In this document: piece by piece, positions 53,424-62,328 of the stretch | Numbering within the stretch: position 1 is the stretch's first letter | How the letters are laid out: each line of letters starts with the position of its first letter | Source: Alteriqipengyuania bathyomarina_B | Lineage (GTDB): Bacteria > Pseudomonadota > Alphaproteobacteria > Sphingomonadales > Sphingomonadaceae | NCBI RefSeq assembly: GCF_038594605.1 | Contig: NZ_JBCFZM010000001.1 | Coordinates: 186,001-250,000, forward strand | Direction of reading: 5' to 3' | Length of the DNA: 64,000 nucleotides | Made by a program: the position numbers and the translations under genes | Notes under the pieces: generated by a model | What the model was told of the DNA's origin: nothing | The model's database searches: none | Seen by the model: only the letters and a program-made list of their open reading frames with translations

Positions 53424-54071
53424 TCAGTGCATCAGGAAGACGATGAGGAGCAGCGGGATGATGAACCCCGCCCCCACGATGGGCCACGTCGACGGGCGCT
53501 TGCGTGCATGAATTTGCAACAGCAGCAGCCCGGTCACGCAGAAGACGACGCAGGCGCCTGCGAAAATGTCGATGAACCAGGACCACGCCGTGCCGGTGTC
53601 GCGGCCCTTGTGGAGATCGTTGAGAAAGGCGATTGCCCCGCGATCCGTGTCTTCCAGTTCCGCCGCGCCGCTATCGAGATCGACCGCGATCCAGCCATCG
53701 CCGCCAGCACGGGGCAGTGGCACGTAAAGCTCGCTTTCGGTCCATTCGCTGGCCCGCCCGTCGAGCTCGATATCGAATTCGCGTTCCAGCCAGTCCTTGG
53801 GGGCGTCGGCAGGCTCGCCTCGAGGCGCGGCGCGAAGCTGCGACAGAAGATCGGCAGGCAGCGTCGCCTCGTGCGTACGGACGGTCGGGCTCGCCTCGAT
53901 CGAACCGGCGTGGTTCAGCGTGATGCCGGTGATCGCAAACAGGATCATCCCGACAAGACAGATCGCACTGCTCATCCAGTGCCAGGTATGAAACTGGCGC
54001 ATCCAGAAGGGCGAGAGCCAGCGGCGCGGTTTGCGCCTCGGGAGTTTCGAGTGTTCGACCACCTGATCCAT
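53424..54071 (-). CDS. PepSY-associated membrane protein
   Basis: 215 residues if ATG 54071 is the start; a TTG at 54137 in frame is less likely because TTGACA-like promoter sequence overlaps it. The N-terminal R-Q-F-H-T-W-H-W leads to a membrane helix (A-I-C-L-V-G-M-I-L-F-A-I-T-G-I-T-L-N-H-A-G). A periplasmic part follows, then F-L-N-D-L-H-K-G-R-D-T-G, a second helix (I-F-A-G-A-C-V-V-F-C-V-T-G-L-L-L-L) and a last C-terminal helix. The paired His residues (H-T-W-H, N-H, L-H-K) could bind heme, as proposed for PepSY ferric reductases. It is the first gene of the iron operon. Function is inferred as electron transfer from the membrane to a flavinylated partner. Confidence 0.85.
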   Translation of the reverse strand: MDQVVEHSKLPRRKPRRWLSPFWMRQFHTWHWMSSAICLVGMILFAITGITLNHAGSIEASPTVRTHEATLPADLLSQLRAAPRGEPADAPKDWLEREFDIELDGRASEWTESELYVPLPRAGGDGWIAVDLDSGAAELEDTDRGAIAFLNDLHKGRDTGTAWSWFIDIFAGACVVFCVTGLLLLQIHARKRPSTWPIVGAGFIIPLLLIVFLMH

Positions 54072-54115
54072 CGGAAGAGCTGCTTGATGACGTTGAGCAG
54101 GCGCATTGGTTGAAC

Positions 54116-54136
54116 TGCGAATGCATGTCAATAACA
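54116..54136 (-). promoter_or_regulatory. possible Fur-like half site before PepSY operon
   Basis: TGCGAATG (54116-54123, plus strand) matches the start of the fiu Fur box on the minus strand and overlaps a TTGACA-like -35 about 60 bases before the PepSY start. The second half is degenerate. Confidence 0.25.
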
Positions 54137-54176
54137 ACTTGATGGGAAGGCAGTCGCCTACCTCCCGGCGGTGCCG

Positions 54177-56594
54177 TTACCGCTTACGGTCAGGCCGACC
54201 GTCATCGTTCACCGCTTCCCATGCCAGATCGCCGACGTAGCGGGATGCAAGCCGGCCGTTCTCGTCCATTGCGAGGAGGTGTAGCCAACGATTATCGAAC
54301 AAGGCGCGGACTTCCTTGTGACGCGCGAGAACATCCGTCATCGCGTCGCACGGCGCCTCGATACAGACCGAGAGGCGCAGCGGCTCGTGGATATAGTCTT
54401 CTCCGTCATGGACCGACTGCCAGGGCAGGCCGCCACGCATGATACCGCCGTTCCCTTCGAGCACACCGACGCCGCCAACCACATTGTGCAGCAGCTTGTT
54501 GCCGGAACCGAAGGTCTCGGGCGCGACGGTCGAGCCGTAATATTGCAGGCTGATCCAGCTTGCGACCACGACCGGTGCCGTCATGATCAGTTCGAGCACG
54601 CCGAAGCCGCGCTCGCTGTCCTGGTGCCAGTCGTAATCGTGCAGGAAGGCACGTCCCTCGAGGCTGCGTCCCGAGGTGCGGTGGCGCGGTGCGGCGATGA
54701 AGGCTTCGCATCCGGCAAGCGCCCATTCGGGGCGAAGCTCCGCCCAGTCGCGTGCGCGCGGCGCCACGTCGCTTTCGCTGTCTGCCCGGGGCAGGCGAAG
54801 TGCGCGCTCTCCGCGCGTCACCTTGCCCGCAGCGGCGAGCCACGCGCGGGCCTGCGACAGGTCCGCAAAATGATCGGCAGTGTCGATATCGCGGTCGTAC
54901 AGTGTGACGCGATCTGTCGCCGTGTCGTGAAGCGCGCCCACGAACACGGTGTCTTCGGGGATCGCGATGTTGCGCTCCGCCAGCCCCGCGCGCACCGTGC
55001 GATCATTCAGCAGCTGCGCCAGGAGGCGCGCGTTTACGTCGCCCGAATAGCCGCCGCAGGCACCGCATTGAAGCCCGCTCGCGTGAGGATTGTTGACCAC
55101 GTGCGCTCCGTGGCCAGCCAGCAGTACCAGCCGCGCAAAGCCATCGGTCAGCGACATGGCGCGAAGGACGGTTTCAGCCGAATCGATACGGGTCTGAAGG
55201 TCGAGCTCGGGCACGAAGCGCGGCGCTGGATCGTCAGGCACAGTTGCGGATTGCAGGCCGAGCGCATCGCGCAGCAATTTCCCGACGTACACCGGACCCA
55301 TTGCCTCGACGAAAGCGAAGGACGAGACGGCAGCCAGCTTGAACCGGCCCCACGCACGTTTCGCGCGTGCGCGGTAGCGCGCCGCGAGATCTGCCGCCGC
55401 GTCCTGCGGTCCGCCCGAACACGATGCGATCGTGGGATTCAGCAGCACCGGCAGCCGCAGCTCATCGACATCGGAGGCGAACCGCCGGTGCTTTGCGGAA
55501 ATGCCGAAGAAGCCCGCGAAGCCCAGAGTGCGGATTGACGGATCGACCGCTTCGAGCGCGCGCCGGAAAACTTCTGATCGCACATCGATGCAGAAGGCCG
55601 CCTGAAGCCGGGGGCGTGCATCGCCGCCGCTATTCGGCTGCGGCGTCGCGAGTGTCTCGCCAAGGTCGCGCTGGGCGGCGCGTTCGCTCGCCTCCTGCAG
55701 AATTTCATCGACGATTGCGGCGGCGTCGGGCTGCGTCGGTCGCGCGTGGGCGCGCATTGTCGCGCACCATTCCGGGCCTATCGCTCCCTCGTATTGCAGG
55801 AAGAGCGCCTCATCCCACACGAGGCGGATCGCCAGCAGGTCGGTGATTGTGGAGTCGGTGCCGTCGGCCAGTTCTGCCCGCCACAATTGGTAACGCGCGA
55901 ACTGCGCCCAACCGCCAAGCGAGAGCAGCAGCTGGTGGAAGTAGCTTTCGGCACCATCCGGGCCCAAGCCGATCCGTTCGACGGCCCGCGCGATCGCGTC
56001 CTCTGCGCACTCGGGCGCTACGTTGACAAACGCGGCATATCCTTTCAGCCCCATGATTTCCGGCGACAGGTCGTGCGTTGCATAGGCTTTCCAGGCAGCC
56101 CAGGCCGACCGACCGCGCGGTGCCGCCCACAATGCCTGTCCATTGTCGAAATAGCCGCCTGCCCACGCGCCTATTCTCTCGGCGATCAGCCCCGGCCAAT
56201 CGATGGAGCTTGCCCCGCGCGCATGATCGGCGAGGGTTGAGAGGGGCGCATTCGCCACTCTCTCCTGCGTAATTGCCGCCTTGAGCGCCGCGAGGCTTGG
56301 CGGGCGTTCCGCATGGGGCGACGCATGAAGTGCAGCGGTGAGATCCGGATCGGTGATCTCGCCCGCCTCGATCCGGGCGCGGTAGTACTCGCGGGACATC
56401 GTCACCGGAATGTCGCCGAAGCGGGCAAGCCTTGCCCCCGTCGCCGCTAGGGTGGCTTCGGCCTGGCCCAGGAAAGGATTGACCGCGACAGAGGATGCGA
56501 GCGGCCACATCGGCGGGATCTGCCGTGCCGCCGCGCTTGCGGCGTGGCTCAGCGCTGCGGCGCTGACGGGCGCGTTTTCGATGATCGAGAGCAT
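54177..56594 (-). CDS. dabA: DabA, inorganic-carbon transporter subunit
   Basis: 805 residues from ATG 56594 (AAAGG ahead). This is the UPF0753/DUF2309 family. The zinc ligands expected from the beta-carbonic-anhydrase-like site are all present: Cys335 and Asp337 in F-C-I-D-V-R-S-E, His495 in A-G-H-G-A-H-V-V-N-N and Cys510 in L-Q-C-G-A-C-G-G. The 15-residue gap between the last two agrees with the characterised DabA as I remember it. DabA is a peripheral cytoplasmic protein that, with DabB, turns CO2 into bicarbonate using the proton or sodium gradient. The gene is 35 bases downstream of dabB. Confidence 0.95.
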   Translation of the reverse strand: MLSIIENAPVSAAALSHAASAAARQIPPMWPLASSVAVNPFLGQAEATLAATGARLARFGDIPVTMSREYYRARIEAGEITDPDLTAALHASPHAERPPSLAALKAAITQERVANAPLSTLADHARGASSIDWPGLIAERIGAWAGGYFDNGQALWAAPRGRSAWAAWKAYATHDLSPEIMGLKGYAAFVNVAPECAEDAIARAVERIGLGPDGAESYFHQLLLSLGGWAQFARYQLWRAELADGTDSTITDLLAIRLVWDEALFLQYEGAIGPEWCATMRAHARPTQPDAAAIVDEILQEASERAAQRDLGETLATPQPNSGGDARPRLQAAFCIDVRSEVFRRALEAVDPSIRTLGFAGFFGISAKHRRFASDVDELRLPVLLNPTIASCSGGPQDAAADLAARYRARAKRAWGRFKLAAVSSFAFVEAMGPVYVGKLLRDALGLQSATVPDDPAPRFVPELDLQTRIDSAETVLRAMSLTDGFARLVLLAGHGAHVVNNPHASGLQCGACGGYSGDVNARLLAQLLNDRTVRAGLAERNIAIPEDTVFVGALHDTATDRVTLYDRDIDTADHFADLSQARAWLAAAGKVTRGERALRLPRADSESDVAPRARDWAELRPEWALAGCEAFIAAPRHRTSGRSLEGRAFLHDYDWHQDSERGFGVLELIMTAPVVVASWISLQYYGSTVAPETFGSGNKLLHNVVGGVGVLEGNGGIMRGGLPWQSVHDGEDYIHEPLRLSVCIEAPCDAMTDVLARHKEVRALFDNRWLHLLAMDENGRLASRYVGDLAWEAVNDDGRPDRKR

Positions 56595-56629
56595 GAAATT
56601 ACCTTTGCAAAATCGGAAAATCTGGAAGG

Positions 56630-58189
56630 TCAGGACGGGCGCCGGGTGGACCAGTTGCCGATCAGTCGGTCGAACACCGCATTCGCGTAGAGGCCGTTCG
56701 CGAGGTGCACGCGCAGACCCGCAGCCGCCGGATGGCTCGACCACAGCGGGAACATCGACTGGGCGAAGGCGACGATGCCGAAGCTGAGTACCGCCAGAAC
56801 CAGAAACGCCCATTCGAGCGGGCCCGGAGCGGGAGTTTGCGGCAGCGTGTCGGCTGTCATCCACTCCACGGCGGTTTGCAGGCCGAAATAGCTGACCGAT
56901 GCGGCAACGGCGTAGAGCGCAGTGTAGCGAGTCAGCATCCGCGGAGCCGCGTCGGCGAGGCCTTGCGTCAGGAGATAGGCAACGCCGAGGATCAGGATCG
57001 CGCCAAGCACGATCGCCTGCGGCGATTTCGTCTCGAACCCGAAACCCAGCCCGATGGCCGCGTAAATCGCGAGCGCCAACGCAAAGGCGCGCAGCACCGC
57101 CCATCCGTCGGGGATTGCGATTGGCCCTGGACGCTTGATCGACGCCACCAGGTCGACCGCGGTTCCCGACGCCAGGAAGGCGTGCGCCTTGTACAGCGAG
57201 TGGGCTACGATGTGCAGCAGCGCCAGTGGGAAGAGGGCCAGCCCGCACTGCATGATCATGAAGCCCATCTGCCCGATGGTGGACCAGGCGAGCGAATTCT
57301 TCACCGCCGATTGCGCAAGCATCGCCAGCCCTGCGAACAAAGCGGTAAACCCTCCGATCACGACCAATGCAGCCAGCACGCCCGGGTTGAGCAGCATGAC
57401 GTCGGCAAAGCGAACGAGCAGAAAGCCCCCGCCGTTGATGACGCCTGCATGCAGGAGGGCCGAAACTGGCGTCGGGGTCTCCATGACCTCGGTAAGCCAG
57501 CCATGGATCGGGAATTGCGCCGATTTCACAATGGCAGCGATGGCGAGCAGCCCGCTGGCCCAGAGCGCGCCGCCGGGCGTCATTTCGTTGCGCGCCGCGC
57601 TCAGGATGGTTGCGATGTCGAGCGTGCCGAAGCTTGCGAACAGCAGCACCGCGGCGCCAATCAGCGCTGCATCGCCCACCCGCGCCACGATGAACTTCTT
57701 GCGCGCTGCACGGATGGCTTGCGGACGGCTGCCGAAGAACAGCAGCAGCCGATGAAGGCAGAGGCTGGTCGCAATCCACGCGAGGACGAAATGAGCGAGA
57801 TTGCCGGCCTGCACCAGCAGAAGTACCGCGCCGAGTGTCGCCGCCATCCAGCCAAGGAAGGCTCCCTGCCGGGCTTCGCCGTCGAGGTAGGAGCGTGAAT
57901 AGCGCAATACGATCCAGCCGACGAATGCGACCAGCACCAGCATCGTCACGCTCACCACATCGATCCGCGTCGAGAGGCCGAAGCCCTCCACGCCGATCAG
58001 CGGCGAGGTATGCGCACCCTTTGCGATCAGCACGGCCGCCGATCCGAGGGACAGTGTGAAGGCCGTGAACCCAGCGCCTTCGACAAGCCGTGGGATTCCT
58101 CGGGGCCGAGGTCCGGGCGAGAGAAACGCTGCCACCGAAGCTGTCAAAAGAACCGCAGGCGCGAGCAGGGGCAAGAGATCGTTGGGCAA
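56630..58189 (-). CDS. dabB: DabB, NuoL-like membrane subunit of carbon pump
   Basis: 519 residues from TTG 58189, chosen because GGAGG lies eight bases before it. The chain has about 14 membrane helices and the proton-pump core of the NuoL/MrpA family: A-L-W-A-S-G-L-L-A-I-A-A-I-V-K-S-A-Q-F-P-I-H-G-W-L-T-E-V-M-E and T-P-V-S-A-L-L-H-A-G-V-I-N-G-G-G. The Lys and His in these helices form the ion path. Pairing with DabA distinguishes it from respiratory subunits. It is the first gene of the dabBA operon, divergent from a LysR gene. Confidence 0.93.
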   Translation of the reverse strand: MPNDLLPLLAPAVLLTASVAAFLSPGPRPRGIPRLVEGAGFTAFTLSLGSAAVLIAKGAHTSPLIGVEGFGLSTRIDVVSVTMLVLVAFVGWIVLRYSRSYLDGEARQGAFLGWMAATLGAVLLLVQAGNLAHFVLAWIATSLCLHRLLLFFGSRPQAIRAARKKFIVARVGDAALIGAAVLLFASFGTLDIATILSAARNEMTPGGALWASGLLAIAAIVKSAQFPIHGWLTEVMETPTPVSALLHAGVINGGGFLLVRFADVMLLNPGVLAALVVIGGFTALFAGLAMLAQSAVKNSLAWSTIGQMGFMIMQCGLALFPLALLHIVAHSLYKAHAFLASGTAVDLVASIKRPGPIAIPDGWAVLRAFALALAIYAAIGLGFGFETKSPQAIVLGAILILGVAYLLTQGLADAAPRMLTRYTALYAVAASVSYFGLQTAVEWMTADTLPQTPAPGPLEWAFLVLAVLSFGIVAFAQSMFPLWSSHPAAAGLRVHLANGLYANAVFDRLIGNWSTRRPS

Positions 58190-58273
58190 AGACGGTTCCT
58201 CCGAGACCGTTTCAAGCTGCCGAGGCGCTTACGAGTCCTACTGCGTGAGGAAAAATACATTGTTCAGCAGATT

Positions 58274-58294
58274 TCGTTCTGTTTAGAAGAACGA
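58274..58294. promoter_or_regulatory. LysR-type operator between dabB and lysR gene
   Basis: TCGTTCT-N7-AGAACGA is a perfect seven-base inverted repeat ending one base before the LysR start codon. Its position fits an autoregulatory site that may also control dabBA in the other direction. Confidence 0.55.
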
Positions 58295-58295
58295 T

Positions 58296-59174
58296 ATGGC
58301 CGACTTGAACTATCACCACCTTCGCTATTTTCATGTCGTGGCGCACGAGGGAAACCTGACCCGCGCGTCCGAACGGCTGAACGTGTCGCAGTCGGCTGTG
58401 TCGACCCAGATCCGCCAGCTGGAGCAGCGGCTCGGGCAGCCCTTGTTCGAGCGGAGGGGGCGGTCGCTGTTCCTGACCGAGGCGGGGCGCATCGCACTCG
58501 ACCATGCGGACGCGATTTTCGCGACGGGCGAAGAACTGGTGAACACGCTGGGCGAACAGGCGAGCGGGCGTCGACAAATTCTGCGCGTCGGATCGCAGGC
58601 CACGCTTTCGCGGAACTTCCAGATCGCGCTCCTGCGCCCGTTGCTTGGCCGCGAGGATGTCGAGGTTATCATCCGCTCGGGTGCGCTCGGCGATCTGCTA
58701 CAAAGCCTCGAAGCGCACCGGCTGGATCTCGTACTCTCCAATATTTCGCCGCCGCGCGACGCCGCGACACCGTGGATCTCGCATGCAATCGCGGAGCAGC
58801 CGGTCAGCCTGATAGGCACGCCCGACCGGATCGGACGCGACGCGGATGTCGAGCAATTGTTCGTGCGCGAGCCGCTTATCCTGCCAACCATCGAGAGCAG
58901 TATCCGTTCGGGGATCGACGCGCTGTTCGCGCGGCTTGCGATCCGCCCGCGGATCGCGGCGGAGGTTGATGATATGGCGATGATCCGCCTGCTCGCTCGC
59001 GAGGGGGCCGGGCTCGCGGTCGTCCCGCCGATCGTGGTGAAGGACGAATTGCAGAGCGGGCGCTTGGTCGAGGTCGAGCAGTTTCCCCGCCTCAGCGAAA
59101 CCTTCTTCGCGGTAACGCTGGCGCGGCGTTTTCCGAACCCGCTGCTGCATGCGCTTCTGGATGCCCCGCTTTAG
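58296..59174 (+). CDS. LysR-family regulator of dabBA
   Basis: 292 residues from ATG 58296. The N-terminal winged helix is clear: Y-H-H-L-R-Y-F-H-V-V-A-H-E-G-N-L-T-R-A-S-E-R-L-N-V-S-Q-S-A-V-S-T-Q-I. An effector domain follows (L-R-V-G-S-Q-A-T-L-S-R-N-F), close in style to NhaR. In chemolithotrophs and some heterotrophs a LysR gene controls dab operons in response to carbon supply. The divergent arrangement and the shared inverted repeat support that role here; the effector is unknown. Confidence 0.9.
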   Translation: MADLNYHHLRYFHVVAHEGNLTRASERLNVSQSAVSTQIRQLEQRLGQPLFERRGRSLFLTEAGRIALDHADAIFATGEELVNTLGEQASGRRQILRVGSQATLSRNFQIALLRPLLGREDVEVIIRSGALGDLLQSLEAHRLDLVLSNISPPRDAATPWISHAIAEQPVSLIGTPDRIGRDADVEQLFVREPLILPTIESSIRSGIDALFARLAIRPRIAAEVDDMAMIRLLAREGAGLAVVPPIVVKDELQSGRLVEVEQFPRLSETFFAVTLARRFPNPLLHALLDAPL

Positions 59175-59312
59175 GCCAAGGCTGGCCCTGCGTGCGTGTG
59201 CTACCCGCGCCAAAGCCCGCTAGTGATTGCCCATGCCGCACCGGTGACGCTGATCATCGCGGTCCTTTCGCGGCACATCGTAGCAAGCGGGGCGTGCGCA
59301 CGGTTCCGGGCT

Positions 59313-59948
59313 TCAGGTTACTGCGATGTTGCTCTTGGGTAATCCCAGAAAACGCTCGGTATGGATCTTGGCTTCGGGGAAATAGCCCTGAAATTCGCGG
59401 TAAGGAAGCAGCTGGGTCTCGTCGAAATACCTGAGCGCATGCGATTTGCTGAGCATCGCACCGAAAGGCGAAAGCGGCGCCAGCTTGCGGCCCATGGGAC
59501 GCGGCAGCCAGTGCATGAAGGGCAAGCCGAAATGCAGTTCGAGCGGGAATGATTTCGCTGGTGTCTGCACCACGTAGTGACGCCCGATACGTTTGATCTC
59601 CTGCGCCAGACCCTCCCTTTGATCGGGCGGCACATGCTCGATCACCGAATTGCACAGGACGAAGTCCGCACTGCCGTCCTCCATCGGTACTCGCTTCCCG
59701 TCGTAGAGATGCGCCTCGATATTGTCGTCCGTATGCGTCAGGCCCGTATTCACCGCGTTCGGGGAGATGTTATAGATAATCACCTTCCCCGGCTTCAGAA
59801 TCTCTTTCACCTCGGCCCAAAAGCTCAGGCTTCCCCCCAGATCGACGACCAGCGCCCCTTCGATCTCCGGGTGGAGCTGCTTGATGAGTTCAGCTCGCGA
59901 ACGGCGAAAGCGCCGCTGGGCCGGTCTGATAAATTCGGACCAAGTCAT
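59313..59948 (-). CDS. class I SAM-dependent methyltransferase
   Basis: 211 residues from ATG 59948, with AAAGGAACG before it (an in-frame ATG at 59975 is less likely). Motif I is degenerate, V-V-D-L-G-G-S-L-S-F-W, where D-x-G-x-G-x-G is usual; motif IV is D-F-V-L-C-N-S-V-I-E-H-V-P-P, and Y-V-V-Q-T-P-A-K follows. This type of methyltransferase is common in surface-glycan clusters and probably methylates a sugar or lipid. It is the last gene of the minus-strand glycan set. Confidence 0.8.
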   Translation of the reverse strand: MTWSEFIRPAQRRFRRSRAELIKQLHPEIEGALVVDLGGSLSFWAEVKEILKPGKVIIYNISPNAVNTGLTHTDDNIEAHLYDGKRVPMEDGSADFVLCNSVIEHVPPDQREGLAQEIKRIGRHYVVQTPAKSFPLELHFGLPFMHWLPRPMGRKLAPLSPFGAMLSKSHALRYFDETQLLPYREFQGYFPEAKIHTERFLGLPKSNIAVT

Positions 59949-60001
59949 GATCGTTCCTTTTCCGTCATATCTCATAGAACCAGCGGGATACTGAATTTCC
60001 T

Positions 60002-61279
60002 TCAGGCGAGTGCGTTCGCAATATCGCCGACCAATTCGCCCATGAAAGGATATTCATCCTCGCGGACATAGTCGGGATTGGGCTCGCCAGTCGGATCGCT
60101 CGCCCGGGACGCTTCGCAGGCCGCGGCAATTGCGGCGGCCAGCGATGTGGCGTCGAGCGAATTCACCGCGATGATATTGGGGTGGTATCCCTTCCAGTCC
60201 TTGCACAGGTAGGTGTTGGTCACCGTGCGCAGCCCCATATGCGCCATCTCCAGCGGGGGATAGCTGGGGTGGGGCGAGGCCATCAGGCTGACCCCGACCG
60301 ATGCGCCGAGCAGCGTGTCGGCATAGGCATCGAGCGACAGCTTGCCGAGCGAACGGACTTCGCGCCCGTCTCCAAGGGCAAAGGCACTGTGCGCCTTGCC
60401 TGCCGAAACGACGTCCCAGTCCCGATATTGCGGATAAGACCGAGCCCATTCGCGCAGGCCCCGTTGCAACGCGGGAAAGCAGTTTCGCGAGATCGCCGGC
60501 CGGCCATAAATCAGAATGCGCTGTCGACGGGCACTCGATCCGACCCAGTCGAGATAGGGCCGCAGCGAGCCATTGACGACGGGTTCGAAGGTATAGTTGC
60601 GTTCGACCTGATGTCCGCTGAGCCGGAAAAACTCGTACAGGTTGGAGGAGTTGAAGATCCCCCACAGCTTTTGCGGCGTGTCGTAGGCGCTTCTCGCCAG
60701 CATGTGCGCCGACGAGAACGGGAAAAGATGGGGCTCGTATTCCTGAATCAGGTAGATCAGAGGCAGTCGCGCGCGGGAGAACGCGCTTGCCTGCGCATCG
60801 AGCAGCGGTTCGATGTTCAGCGTAGTCCAGAAATTGAATGTGACGAATACGTCGTCGCGCCGAACCGCGATGTCGTGATCCCGCTGCGGGATCGCCAGCG
60901 TTTCGATCGACGCCGGGTCGAAGCCCCGCTTTTCGGCTGCCTTCAGGAAGACCCCGAAATCCGTCGTCGCGTTCGCGTCGGTGGCGATGACACGCACGTC
61001 TACCGTCCGGCTTTCGGCAATTCCTCGAACCATGGTCAGGAAAATGTCGATACCGGTCAGCACGCCGCCGAATGTCGAGCCAGGCGAGAGGTTCGGAACG
61101 ACCAGGGTCAGCCGCGCCCGGTCCGTATCGTCGCGCTGCAGCGTGTAGGTCGAGCCTACGTGATTGTCGATCGGCGGTGGCGCCATGGCAGCCCGAACAC
61201 GCTCGACAACACCGCGCATCGGTGCGGGGGCGTAGGCTTTGACGGCGCTGCGCAATTTCGCATTCAGGTCAGCGGCCAT
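60002..61279 (-). CDS. WsaF-like glycosyltransferase
   Basis: 425 residues from ATG 61279, which overlaps the sulfotransferase stop; an ATG at 61297 is possible. The N-terminal domain has L-T-L-V-V-P-N-L-S-P-G-S-T-F-G-G-V-L-T-G-I-D, as in WsaF rhamnosyltransferases, followed by Y-L-I-Q-E-Y-E-P-H-L-F-P-F and F-N-S-S-N-L-Y. The C-terminal nucleotide-sugar domain has R-I-L-I-Y-G-R-P and S-L-M-A-S-P-H-P-S-Y-P-P-L-E-M-A-H-M-G, the acidic loop of GT-B enzymes. It probably adds a sugar to a surface glycan. Confidence 0.83.
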   Translation of the reverse strand: MAADLNAKLRSAVKAYAPAPMRGVVERVRAAMAPPPIDNHVGSTYTLQRDDTDRARLTLVVPNLSPGSTFGGVLTGIDIFLTMVRGIAESRTVDVRVIATDANATTDFGVFLKAAEKRGFDPASIETLAIPQRDHDIAVRRDDVFVTFNFWTTLNIEPLLDAQASAFSRARLPLIYLIQEYEPHLFPFSSAHMLARSAYDTPQKLWGIFNSSNLYEFFRLSGHQVERNYTFEPVVNGSLRPYLDWVGSSARRQRILIYGRPAISRNCFPALQRGLREWARSYPQYRDWDVVSAGKAHSAFALGDGREVRSLGKLSLDAYADTLLGASVGVSLMASPHPSYPPLEMAHMGLRTVTNTYLCKDWKGYHPNIIAVNSLDATSLAAAIAAACEASRASDPTGEPNPDYVREDEYPFMGELVGDIANALA

Positions 61280-62108
61280 TGGACTCTCTGATCTCATCCC
61301 ACAGTTTCACGTCGGTCGACATGTGCCGCCGCACGAACTCCCTGACCGGTTCGCTCGTCGCCAAACTCGCAAAGCGGGACTGGCGCGTGACATAAACCAG
61401 TTCGCGCCAGGCTGCCCTTTTCTGCTGCGGCACGAGGCGCCCTATCACGCGAATAATGGGCCTATTGAATTCGATCAATCTGCGCAGGATTTCACTGCGG
61501 TGGACGAGGGACACGTTCGAGGTGCCGACGCCAAAGCCCTCAGGGGTCTCGCCAAAAAGCTGGAATTGCTCGCGCACCTTCGCTTCGAAACCGCTCATAT
61601 CGGATATCGGGAATACATTGCCGATCACGCGTTCGCCGTTCAGTTCGATATAATCGATCTGCGGCTGGAAATGGATAAACTCGTACGGCAACAGCGGCGA
61701 TTGGTCGAATGCGGCACTGACCTGTGCGAGGATCTTGACGAGCCAATGCTCGACTTCGTCCATCGACAGGTTCTGCAAGGGTGTATCGCGATAGCGCTTC
61801 ATGTGTTCCGCAAAAGCCGAGACCAGCCTGTCATGCGGTTCCCTTGCGATTGTCACGGCTTCGTATCGCCGCAACTTATCGATCTGTTCGGGAAATTTTG
61901 CCGACAGCGCCTGCAATGGCAGGTGATGAAAATCGACGAAGCCCAGATCGGGAAGCTCGACAATATTCTCGTGGGTCGGATGAGGCGCGAGATTCAAAGT
62001 ATGCGCATCCGGTGCCTCGTTATAAGGTTCGAGCAACGCGCGGACCGAGGTCCCTGCACATTTGGGGATATGGACGAAAGCAAATTGATAAGTGTCGCTT
62101 ATGATCAT
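61269..62108 (-). CDS. Sulfotransfer_2-type sulfotransferase
   Basis: 279 residues from ATG 62108. The 5'-phosphosulfate loop is F-V-H-I-P-K-C-A-G-T-S-V near residue 12, and the 3'-phosphate motif is V-T-I-A-R-E-P-H-D-R-L-V-S-A-F near residue 88. The family transfers sulfate from PAPS to carbohydrates. In this gene set it points to a sulfated extracellular or capsular polysaccharide. The frame overlaps the glycosyltransferase start, so the two are probably co-translated. Confidence 0.87.
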   Translation of the reverse strand: MIISDTYQFAFVHIPKCAGTSVRALLEPYNEAPDAHTLNLAPHPTHENIVELPDLGFVDFHHLPLQALSAKFPEQIDKLRRYEAVTIAREPHDRLVSAFAEHMKRYRDTPLQNLSMDEVEHWLVKILAQVSAAFDQSPLLPYEFIHFQPQIDYIELNGERVIGNVFPISDMSGFEAKVREQFQLFGETPEGFGVGTSNVSLVHRSEILRRLIEFNRPIIRVIGRLVPQQKRAAWRELVYVTRQSRFASLATSEPVREFVRRHMSTDVKLWDEIRESNGR

Positions 62109-62328
62109 TGGTAACCTGAGGGGGGCAAGCAGCTGGTAGAGAAACGGATCAATCGGAAACCTGGATTTCGGGAATGGATACCGCCGCGTAACGCGCGCTG
62201 GTGGCAGCAGGTGTTAGGGGTGCCCCAGCAAGAAGTCGACGAAGCAATGGTGCATCCGGTGCATGATCTTCTCGTTTGATGAAGTGCTGGTGCATCAGGG
62301 AAACAGGAGAAGCCCCGGCTCTGATCGC
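62109..62328. other. intergenic region with a protein-like open frame
   Basis: No gene is certain. On the plus strand 62113-62279 reads P-E-G-G-K-Q-L-V-E-K-R-I-N-R-K-P-G-F and ends with a stop after H-P-V-H-D-L-L-V, with protein-like composition but no start codon. It may be the C-terminal remnant of a lost gene or a coincidence. A minus-strand frame over the same stretch looks like a shadow. Confidence 0.3.

Noticed and set aside
56595..57779. N-terminal extension of dabA in the same frame
   Set aside because: The frame is open upstream of ATG 56594, but this part is antiphase to dabB and Arg-rich. The true start has a ribosome binding site and the family N-terminus.
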